DNA from: Nostoc linckia z4
GTDB lineage: Bacteria > Cyanobacteriota > Cyanobacteriia > Cyanobacteriales > Nostocaceae
Length of the DNA stretch: 64,000 nt
Assembly: GCF_002608075.1 (NCBI RefSeq)
Contig: NZ_LAHA01000012.1
Span: forward strand, 1-64,000
Direction: 5' to 3'
Shown: positions 57,665 to 64,000 of the stretch, piece by piece
How positions within the stretch are numbered: the first letter of the stretch is position 1
Layout: every line of letters begins with the position of its first letter
The notes under the pieces: generated by a model
What the model saw: the letters and a program-made list of their open reading frames with translations, nothing else
What the model was told of the DNA's origin: nothing
The model's database searches: none
Program-made: the position numbers and the translations under genes

Positions 57665-60450
57665 GACTCATCGCCCCCTTTTGTCGTTGCCGGATTGGTG
57701 AAAGTGTTTTTGAAAGTGGCGATCGCTTCCTTTTGGAAGTGAGCGTGGAACTTGGCGAAAGCGAACGAGCAAGTAAATGCAGCTTCTCCATCTACGATAA
57801 TGGTCTAGTTATTGGCGGCAAATTCCAAGACATAAGCCTGAAATCTAGCGGTATCGTCGTTCCACCTGAATTACTAGGCAGCAATAAACAAACCGCCACA
57901 CCCACCGCGACATCATCAGCAACCTCAGACCTCGCCCTCCCTACCTCAACAGGTGGCGCGGCAATCCTTACCCGTCCCACTGGTCGCACCAAAGCAGCCC
58001 AAACTGATTACTACAGTCAAATTTGGACAACAATGTCCATCCGTTCCGACAGATTAGGGATAGTCAAGGAAGCGGCACAGCACGCGATCGCAAACCAAGC
58101 CCGGTATCAAACCATCTCTGCCAAAACGGGCGTCCCTTGGTACGTGATAGCAGCGATTCACTACCGCGAGTGTTCCTACAATTTCAACCAAAATATCGCT
58201 AACGGCGACTCGCTCCAAAGAAAAACCGTGCGCGTCCCAGCTGGTCGCATCCCCGGCGTTGCTCCTCCCTACACTTTTGAGCAAGCTGCTATCGATGCCT
58301 TGACCTCAGATAACCGTTTCAAGGGCGTGAACTGGGGCAATATTCCTGACCTTTGCTGGTTCTTGGAATCTTACAACGGCTTGGGGTATTTGTTTAAAGG
58401 GCGTCCGTCGCCGTATTTGCTTGCCGGGAGCCAGCACTATGATTCGGGGATGTACGTTTCAGATGGCAGATACTCAAGCGGTACAAAAGATGGGCGAACC
58501 GGGACACTCCCTATCATTTGGAGCATCTTAAATTCAAAGCGGACAATGGCTCCTGAGACGCAGCCTAACCCACCCCAAACCCAAATTCAAGCAGTCACGC
58601 CGCCACAAGAAACCAGCATTAAGGGGACTGAAATCATCATCGAGTTGGGGTTTGAGCCATCGCAACTCATCGCCTATCATTTCATCCACATTGGCACTGA
58701 TTCGGTTAAGGGCGAAAAAGATATCACCACCTTTACAGGGCAAAGCGTTCGCTGGCTGATGACGCGGCGAACTGAGAATAAGTCTTTTGAAAATATCACC
58801 CTGCGGCAGCTAGCTGAGATTGTCTGCCGACAGCATAACCTCAAGCTAGAAATGGAAGGCAACGGGCCAACTTACCAGTTCCTCGACCAAACAGGGATTA
58901 CCGCCTACGAACTGTTGCTCAGGCAGTGCAGGTCAATTGGCTACACCGTCAAAGACGAAAAAAATAAACTCATTCTCAAACCCAGCGGCAGACCGGAGTA
59001 CACGGGGATTGTAGTTGATTGGGGCGATGTGCTGGATTTGAGATTTAGTGATAAGGCAAGGAGCGATCGCGCTTCAACTTCTGGCGCTTCTGCTACTTCT
59101 CCCCCCACTCCCGCCGCCGCATCTAAGGCAGTGATTGACCGCCAAACGGGGAAAGTCGAGCAGCAAAAAACTGAAGATAAAGCGGGTACAGGGAAAGTGC
59201 CATCTGGGGTAACTGGCGCAGCTGCACCCCCAATCGTGGGCAACGTGAAACCCAAGCCTTCTGCGACCACCGCCGACAACACGCCCAAGGAATCACCCAA
59301 AAAATTTGAATTGCCCAAAACCACTACCAAGACTCAGAAAAATCCCAACGGCACAACTACCACCATCACCACCATCACCAACAAAACCATCGAGCGCGGC
59401 AAGGTTGTGATGGTGGTGGAAACAACTTCAGTCACGGGTGCGACGACGATCAAGAAGGTGGTGACAACGACCGAAACCACCACAGGCACGACGATTGAGA
59501 CTGAGGATATCGACGCCAATGGGGTGATTACCAAATCTACCACCAGCAACAGCCAAGTTTCTAAAGCAGCGCTGACTAGCCTCACCTTGAAAGCAGAAGA
59601 TCCGCCGCCGCAACCCGTAACCGCTAACCCTGGAAAAAGCGAAGATGGGGCGGGAATGCCGAGGCAGGCGATTGGCGCAATTGACTTGGCTGATGGGAGG
59701 GCGCAAGGGGAGGCGATCGCCGATGAAGCTAAAAGGATTAAGGGGTACGAGTCAGAGGCAACTGTTATCACCACGCCTGAATATTTGGCGATCGCGCCAG
59801 GGCAAATCATCGGCATCTCTGGGGAACTCGTGCCGGAGCCATTTAATCGGGAGTGGCGAGTCGGCAACGTTTCTCACAAATTCCCTGGTGGGGTGACACA
59901 GTTGCAGTTTTATACACCGCAGGCTGCACCTGCTGTGGAGTCCGCACCTGTGGCGACTACGGCAGCGACGACCCCGACTGCTCCTGTCGCCGCACCTGGA
60001 AAGTTTATCTTCCCCGTGCCGAAGGGAGCAAGTAGTATCGGCGATGGGTATGGCACGAGAAAAAATCGCCCAGCCGGTTACCGCCATAAAATTCTTGATG
60101 TCGCCGCCCCGATGGGAACTCCGTTTGTGGCAATGGCTGACGGGGTGGTTTCACAGGTCGCGCTACGTAACGGCGGGGCTGGCAACATGATCACCATCAA
60201 GTACGGAGGTGGATACGAGTCAACCTATATGCACTGCATGGATGGCGGCATTCTAGTACAACAAGGGCAGCAGGTAAAACAAGGGCAAATAGTGGCTAAG
60301 TGCGGTTCCACAGGTTTATCCAGTGGGCCGCACCTGCATTTAAGGTTCTTGCTTAATGGCAATCCTTGCCTGCTTTCTCAAGTCGGGATTGATGTGTTGA
60401 AAATGGGTTTGCCAGTGCAGAGATTTAACCCTGGCTGTGATAAATATTAA
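57661..60450 (+). CDS. Baseplate hub (gpD-like) with lysozyme-like and M23 peptidase domains
   Basis: 929 residues from GTG 57661. About 1-60: hub beta domain (RLIAPFCRCRIGESVFESGDRFLLEVSVELGESERASKCSFSIYDNG). About 125-290: lytic lysozyme-like domain (TGVPWYVIAAIHYRECSYNFNQNIANGDSLQRKTVRVPAGR...LESYNGLGYLFKGRPSPYLL), likely catalytic Glu in HYREC. About 320-440: gpD core (ITLRQLAEIVCRQHNLKLEM, ITAYELLLRQCRSIGYTVKDE). A Thr-rich linker follows (about 550-650), then the hub end. About 780-906: M23 endopeptidase (YRHKILDVAAP near 806, GPHLHLRF near 889). It would pierce peptidoglycan at injection. Confidence 0.82.
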   Translation: MRLIAPFCRCRIGESVFESGDRFLLEVSVELGESERASKCSFSIYDNGLVIGGKFQDISLKSSGIVVPPELLGSNKQTATPTATSSATSDLALPTSTGGAAILTRPTGRTKAAQTDYYSQIWTTMSIRSDRLGIVKEAAQHAIANQARYQTISAKTGVPWYVIAAIHYRECSYNFNQNIANGDSLQRKTVRVPAGRIPGVAPPYTFEQAAIDALTSDNRFKGVNWGNIPDLCWFLESYNGLGYLFKGRPSPYLLAGSQHYDSGMYVSDGRYSSGTKDGRTGTLPIIWSILNSKRTMAPETQPNPPQTQIQAVTPPQETSIKGTEIIIELGFEPSQLIAYHFIHIGTDSVKGEKDITTFTGQSVRWLMTRRTENKSFENITLRQLAEIVCRQHNLKLEMEGNGPTYQFLDQTGITAYELLLRQCRSIGYTVKDEKNKLILKPSGRPEYTGIVVDWGDVLDLRFSDKARSDRASTSGASATSPPTPAAASKAVIDRQTGKVEQQKTEDKAGTGKVPSGVTGAAAPPIVGNVKPKPSATTADNTPKESPKKFELPKTTTKTQKNPNGTTTTITTITNKTIERGKVVMVVETTSVTGATTIKKVVTTTETTTGTTIETEDIDANGVITKSTTSNSQVSKAALTSLTLKAEDPPPQPVTANPGKSEDGAGMPRQAIGAIDLADGRAQGEAIADEAKRIKGYESEATVITTPEYLAIAPGQIIGISGELVPEPFNREWRVGNVSHKFPGGVTQLQFYTPQAAPAVESAPVATTAATTPTAPVAAPGKFIFPVPKGASSIGDGYGTRKNRPAGYRHKILDVAAPMGTPFVAMADGVVSQVALRNGGAGNMITIKYGGGYESTYMHCMDGGILVQQGQQVKQGQIVAKCGSTGLSSGPHLHLRFLLNGNPCLLSQVGIDVLKMGLPVQRFNPGCDKY

Positions 60451-60572
60451 GATTCATGGTGTTCTTTTTACCCAGGAATACATCGCTCAGAGTTAGTGCT
60501 CATGGAGCGAATTTTTATTATTAATAATACAATTAATACTATTAATAACTGCAATAAAAACTTAAATTTTGC

Positions 60573-60600
60573 TTGACAAATTTGCTCTAGATAATATAAC
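60573..60600 (+). promoter_or_regulatory. Near-consensus sigma-70 promoter
   Basis: TTGACA (60573-60578), 16 bp, TATAAC (60595-60600), within a very AT-rich gap and 28 bp before the next start codon. This would allow the two downstream genes to be transcribed in the lysogen apart from the late operon. Confidence 0.7.
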
Positions 60601-60628
60601 TATTAATTAATAGTTAATATTGTTTTAT

Positions 60629-61480
60629 ATGCTACAACATCAATTATTTAAACATCCTAACGAGATATGGAAATGCACGGTTTGTGATTGGCAGTGGAAT
60701 AGCAAACCGAGAACGGAATGTCCTGGTGTTACTAGGTACGATTGGGGCTGTCATCCCGACCATTTAAAAGACTTAGTTGATTTGCACAAGCAAAACTTAA
60801 AACCCAAAAAAGGCACAAGTCCTAGTGGCGGAATTTACTCCATGAAACGCTGCTGTTGGACTTGGCTTTATGATGTCAAAGACTGCGAAATAGATAATCC
60901 CGAACTGCCGCCCATCGTGCAGTGGGATAATGTAGGCGAACTCAAAACTGTTGGTCAATTAAAGAAAATAAATCTAGCGCCGAGCGAAGATACCAAGCCT
61001 CGTGCAGTCGCTTGGGTATGGGACAAAGATGAAGAGTGGGGCGTGTGGATTCCTCTTTACCATGAGGATGATTGCAAGTGGAATCCCAAAGATACTTGGA
61101 TAACCAAAACACAATTAAAGGAAAAATATTTACTCTCGGATGGGTGGATTAAACGCATAGGCGAACCTAACAGATTGCTAGATAATCCCCACTACCGAAA
61201 CGCACCATCAATCAAGCTTTACTCCAGAAAAAGAATTGAGAAATTCTTAGCAGATAACGCTGAAGAATATGCCCAATGGTTAGATAAACGAGATAAGCAC
61301 ATAGCCATATTTGAAGCTAATCGAGACAAGATATTTGCTCATCGTAATGCTGTAAAAGAGCAAACCAAAATGTGCTTAAAATGCGCTTCTGGGTGTTCAT
61401 TACCTGATGGCTTTTTCTGCGCTATTCATCCTATGGGGTTGATTGATATGCCCTGCCGCGATTTTCTCTCAAAGAGATGA
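60629..61480 (+). CDS. Cargo gene: zinc-ribbon-type hypothetical protein
   Basis: 283 residues from ATG 60629. N-terminal Cys pairs (WKCTVCDWQW, ECPGVTRYDWGCHP) and a C-terminal set (MCLKCASGCSLPDGFFCAIHPMG) suggest two metal sites. Middle segment WITKTQLKEKYLLSDGWIKRIGEPNRLLDNPHYRNAPSIKLYSRKRIEKFL is a winged-helix-like DNA-binding pattern (MerR/excisionase-like). AT-rich codon use unlike the neighbouring baseplate genes, and its own promoter. I do not recognise a function; defence or regulation is possible. Confidence 0.65.
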   Translation: MLQHQLFKHPNEIWKCTVCDWQWNSKPRTECPGVTRYDWGCHPDHLKDLVDLHKQNLKPKKGTSPSGGIYSMKRCCWTWLYDVKDCEIDNPELPPIVQWDNVGELKTVGQLKKINLAPSEDTKPRAVAWVWDKDEEWGVWIPLYHEDDCKWNPKDTWITKTQLKEKYLLSDGWIKRIGEPNRLLDNPHYRNAPSIKLYSRKRIEKFLADNAEEYAQWLDKRDKHIAIFEANRDKIFAHRNAVKEQTKMCLKCASGCSLPDGFFCAIHPMGLIDMPCRDFLSKR

Positions 61481-61544
61481 TTAAGCAGCGATCGCCGGTT
61501 AACTCGTTTGAAAAACAAAGTTTCTATATTCCTGATTTTTGCCT

Positions 61545-62435
61545 ATGCGCTACGCTAAAAGCTTGTTATATGGCGTAATTGTAAATGCCTCTGAATGTGG
61601 CTACCGCAATTACGCAAACTGGCAATTAAGATGTCCCAAATGTGGGGAGCCTGTTTACTTAATAGCTGCATCTAAACGCCAAGAACACGCAAGATTAGCA
61701 CCAAAATCAAAGCAGATAGTTTTGGTTAGAAGTGCCGAAGTCAGCCCTTCATTCGCTCATTTTAAAGGACTTGCAGATGAATCTTGTGAAAATTTCAATC
61801 ATCAAATAAACCAAAGCTATATCAACAGATTTAACGCAATCAATCGACAGCAAAGATTGAAAATCTATAATTCACGGTTTTTAGAAATCGTGGGATACGA
61901 CAAACACGAGATGAGAGGATGTTTTTTTAGTGCGTTTAAATTAGCGAATAATCTTGATAACAAAACCACTAAAAAGATAGAAAAAGAAGTTGCCGAAAGC
62001 TTTTGGGGTATCGCCAGCGACTTAAAAACTTTTCAATCTGGCGCAAGAATGCTTTTAGAGAATTTAAAAGGGGCGGGAAACCCTTTGGTACACTTTGACA
62101 CAAGCCGTGCGGATGAATCGACCAAGCAGAATTTTTTGCATTGGATAAACAGAATTGATATTGAAATGCAAATGACGCTGGTATCAGAGGCTATAGACTT
62201 TCTAAAAACTCGTGCTGCAAAAGCGATCGCATTAGAAATATTTGAGCTAGCTTTTTTCCGGATGATATATCGCAAGGATAATTTGAAATTGCTCAAAATC
62301 GGTAAGCCAACGATAGAAGAAGAAAGCAAACAATACAGCAAAATGATTGGGCTTTGTATCGTCGATCTAGTTGAAATATTTGCCTTAACCGATTGGGCGG
62401 GAGCAATGAGCGATGGGGAAACTTATCCTATTTAA
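61545..62435 (+). CDS. Cargo gene: CoiA-like N-terminal zinc finger protein
   Basis: 296 residues from ATG 61545. The opening AKSLLYGVIVNASECGYRNYANWQLRCPKCGEPVYLIAASKRQEH...SPSFAHFKG (about 4-80) resembles the start of competence protein CoiA (CPxCxxPV, then HFxH/K). No nuclease core could be seen in the helical remainder (about 100-290, ending SDGETYPI). AT-rich, in line with the upstream cargo gene. It may form a two-gene unit with it. Confidence 0.6.
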   Translation: MRYAKSLLYGVIVNASECGYRNYANWQLRCPKCGEPVYLIAASKRQEHARLAPKSKQIVLVRSAEVSPSFAHFKGLADESCENFNHQINQSYINRFNAINRQQRLKIYNSRFLEIVGYDKHEMRGCFFSAFKLANNLDNKTTKKIEKEVAESFWGIASDLKTFQSGARMLLENLKGAGNPLVHFDTSRADESTKQNFLHWINRIDIEMQMTLVSEAIDFLKTRAAKAIALEIFELAFFRMIYRKDNLKLLKIGKPTIEEESKQYSKMIGLCIVDLVEIFALTDWAGAMSDGETYPI

Positions 62436-62700
62436 AACTCGTTTCCAGCCTAACCCCGAACACTTCCACCCCTCCCGGCTGAAAGGCAAGGACTGCGATG
62501 GACTGCGCCACTTGATTAAACAACTACGCTGCCTCACCCTTCTTGCCGCCAAACAGCAGCGCATCGCCCTTATTAGCAAGTAGCTCGCCTGCTTCTTGGG
62601 CTTGGTGATAAAGATGATCGGGAATGTAGCCTCTGCGCTTAATTTCGGATATTCGCAATAAAACGGCAACTTCAAGTGTGGGCGGGAGCGCGTGACTCAT
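62428..62700 (-). pseudogene. Small conserved gene interrupted by an amber codon
   Basis: The frame from ATG 62700 reads MSHALPPTLEVAVLLRISEIKRRGYIPDHLYHQAQEAGELLANKGDALLFGGKKGEAA, then TAG (62522-62524), then continues in the same frame LFNQVAQSIAVLAFQPGGVEVFGVRLETSFK to a stop at 62428. The two halves read as one domain of 90 residues, which I think belongs to a cyanobacterial conserved family. It is either inactivated or shortened to 58 residues. Antisense to the baseplate cluster. Confidence 0.55.
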
Positions 62701-62724
62701 AGGAACTTTGGGAAAAATAGCTAT

Positions 62725-63513
62725 ATGTCCCAAATTCTAAGCACTTTAGCCCAACTCCAGCGCCTGCAAGCCCAACTCGCCGAACTCCCAAACCGAGTGT
62801 ACGGGCTGCAAATCGGTATTGTGACCGATAACCAAGACCCACTCAATCAGCGGCGGATCAAGGTATCACCCCAATCCAAAGCAGGTTTATCACCAACGGA
62901 TTGGCTATCGCACTGCAACCCAGCGCCGGCGATGGACGCGCCTATCCCCGCAGTTGGCTCAACTGCGTATTTTCAGTTTCTCGACGGTGACCCCCACGAT
63001 GGCGTGTGGCTTGGCGTAACCCACAACGACACCAACCCGCCAGATCCCACGCAATCTGACCCAGTACGCGATTGTGCAGTGGAAGTGCAAGGAAACGATC
63101 GCCGCACAATCATCGGCAGCAGCACGCATCAGACGGTGGGCGACAGAGTTGATGAAACAGACCAAAACCATGTAGTCAAAGTCGAACAAACGTACTCGCT
63201 GACTACTTCTGTTGGTGAAATAGCTATTGAAGCTGCTAACAACAAAGTTACCATCGCTGGACTAACCGAGGTGCGATTGGAGGATGGCTCTGGCGGCTAT
63301 ATTGTCATGGCTGGTGGAAAATTGCGTTTTGGCAACGCGGCAGGGCAAGAGTGGGAATTGGGGGGAGCTAGCGGCACAAGTTGGATCTGGAACGCTTCCG
63401 GAAGTGCGATCTCAATTGTCAACGCAGCTGATGTCACAATCAACGGCAAGAGCATAATTGTGGTTGGTTCAACTGATACCGATGGCGACACAAATAACTC
63501 TCGCGGGTATTAA
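62725..63513 (+). CDS. Baseplate assembly protein V (gpV, puncturing spike)
   Basis: 262 residues from ATG 62725. A short helix (ILSTLAQLQRLQAQLAEL), then the OB-fold typical of gpV/Gp5 (YGLQIGIVTDNQDPLNQRRIKVSPQSKAGLSPTDWLSHCNPAPAMDAPIPAVGSTAYFQFLDGDPHDGVWLGV, about 27-97), then repeats for a triple-stranded beta helix (DRRTIIGSSTHQTVGDRVDETDQNHVVKVEQTYSLTTSVGEIAIEAANNKVTI). It forms the tip that pierces the cell envelope. Confidence 0.87.
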   Translation: MSQILSTLAQLQRLQAQLAELPNRVYGLQIGIVTDNQDPLNQRRIKVSPQSKAGLSPTDWLSHCNPAPAMDAPIPAVGSTAYFQFLDGDPHDGVWLGVTHNDTNPPDPTQSDPVRDCAVEVQGNDRRTIIGSSTHQTVGDRVDETDQNHVVKVEQTYSLTTSVGEIAIEAANNKVTIAGLTEVRLEDGSGGYIVMAGGKLRFGNAAGQEWELGGASGTSWIWNASGSAISIVNAADVTINGKSIIVVGSTDTDGDTNNSRGY

Positions 63514-63602
63514 TAAGCACGGAACACAAAAGTTATACTCGCATATCTTGGTAAACTAATCAGGCGTTTTCCAAGCTTTTAGTCAACTAATATGAGTTAA
63601 CT

Positions 63603-63797
63603 ATGAGTAATTTTGATTTAGGTAAGGAAGCATTTATCGCCTTTAGCCTATCTTTGGCAAAAAGTGGAGTTATCACACTGCCCACCACTCGCGAAGAACT
63701 GGAAGGAGTGTGGAACAAATCTATGGATGAAGCCCGACGACGAGCGTGGCAAGATGCGGCACTAAAAGCATTTGAGGTGAGCAATGGTCAAGGTTAG
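63603..63797 (+). CDS. Small hypothetical baseplate-region protein
   Basis: 64 residues (MSNFDLGKEAFIAFSLSLAKSGVITLPTTREELEGVWNKSMDEARRRAWQDAALKAFEVSNGQG). Helical. It overlaps the gp25 gene by 14 bp and is likely co-translated. No family recognised. Confidence 0.6.
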   Translation: MSNFDLGKEAFIAFSLSLAKSGVITLPTTREELEGVWNKSMDEARRRAWQDAALKAFEVSNGQG

Positions 63798-64000
63798 GGG
63801 ACTAGCTTACCCACTTCAAGTCTTCAACGGCTCACTCAAACTGAGTGAGGATTTTGACACAATTAGGGATGCGATCTTTGGAGTTCTCGAAACTCGCCCC
63901 ACAGAAAGAATTATGCGGCAGCAATTTGGCTGTCCCGACTTTATCTTTGATGCCGTCGCGCAACCCCAAGTAGTTTTGGCCCGCATCAAAGTGGCGCTAG
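63784..64000 (+). CDS. Baseplate wedge protein, gp25/gpW family (cut by window end)
   Basis: 72 residues are visible: MVKVRGLAYPLQVFNGSLKLSEDFDTIRDAIFGVLETRPTERIMRQQFGCPDFIFDAVAQPQVVLARIKVAL. The pattern LSEDFDTIRDAIFGVLETRPTERIMRQQFG fits the gp25 family (..I..I..iL.T..GER.mrp.fG). It forms the inner baseplate wedge. The baseplate J genes are expected just outside. Confidence 0.85.
   Translation, partial: MVKVRGLAYPLQVFNGSLKLSEDFDTIRDAIFGVLETRPTERIMRQQFGCPDFIFDAVAQPQVVLARIKVAL

Larger units (their letters stand above)
16442..64000. mobile_element. Prophage with contractile tail and Mu-like head genes, left end and >47 kb
   Basis: Bounded on the left by the tRNA-Val remnant and open at the window edge. 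It contains a tyrosine recombinase, regulators, a sigma factor, small and large terminase, portal, minor head protein, gpG, protease, capsid, gp36, gp37, sheath, tube, chaperone, tape measure and baseplate genes in an order typical of Mu-like myophages. No transposase (MuA/MuB) is seen; integration is by tRNA-targeted recombination. Two broken genes (20806-21704, 62428-62700) show some decay, but the structural genes are open. Confidence 0.9.

Noticed and set aside
59334-59867. 177-codon leftward frame
   Set aside because: Antisense of the Thr-rich linker of the hub protein.
16442-64000. Tailocin or gene-transfer particle rather than phage
   Set aside because: Terminase, portal, protease and capsid genes are all present and open, so a DNA-packaging head is encoded.

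Overview
The window looks like a chromosome segment of a filamentous cyanobacterium, probably of the Nostoc/Calothrix type. The evidence is dense HIP1 sites (GCGATCGC), heptad tandem repeats (runs of CCCCATCT, TTGCCTA and AATTCAG type), short dispersed palindromic repeats, and gene families typical of that group. No species can be named from sequence alone.

Positions 1-16395 are ordinary chromosome. They hold a bile-acid/sodium symporter-family gene interrupted by the 5' end of a group II intron, a very large SF1 helicase with an IF2-N domain, a histone-deacetylase-like hydrolase, an MscS channel, a metallo-beta-lactamase-fold protein, a VOC protein, an SLH protein, an alpha/beta hydrolase, a Ser/Thr kinase and leuC-leuD (leucine biosynthesis).

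At 16396-16441 lies only the 3' part of a tRNA-Val(UAC) gene, followed by its own terminator. From there to the right edge (64000) everything reads as one integrated element: a prophage of more than 47 kb with a contractile tail. I take the tRNA remnant as its left attachment site. The other end lies outside the window.

The left half of the prophage (16.4-32 kb) carries accessory and control genes. These include a lipoprotein, ribbon-helix-helix regulators beside repeat operators, a SWIM zinc-finger protein, a broken Rad52-like annealing gene, a PNKP-like phosphatase and a tightly packed nine-gene leftward operon built around a membrane-anchored P-loop ATPase. They also include a divergent HTH/RHH switch with paired operators, a phage-borne sigma factor with a reduced region 4, and a Xer-like tyrosine recombinase just downstream of a dif-like inverted repeat.

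The right half (32.5-64 kb) is a late module with Mu-like head genes: terminase, a portal with an inserted pyrophosphatase-like domain, F-like minor head protein, gpG, protease/scaffold, cement protein, DUF2184 capsid, gp36 and gp37. These are followed by repeat-bearing fibre and glycine-rich genes, then sheath, tube, a chaperone with a frameshift extension, tape measure and baseplate genes (CIS tube protein, LysM-like, hub with two cell-wall hydrolase domains, gpV, gp25). A 687-residue protein between portal and minor head protein combines a HipA-like kinase-like region with a C-terminal R-STS-ExE ADP-ribosyltransferase signature. It is the best candidate for an injected effector. Two cargo genes at 60.6-62.4 kb have their own near-consensus promoter.

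Two structural themes run through the element. Five copies of a 25-bp palindrome sit at or soon after gene ends. At least four small regulators each lie beside a different operator sequence.
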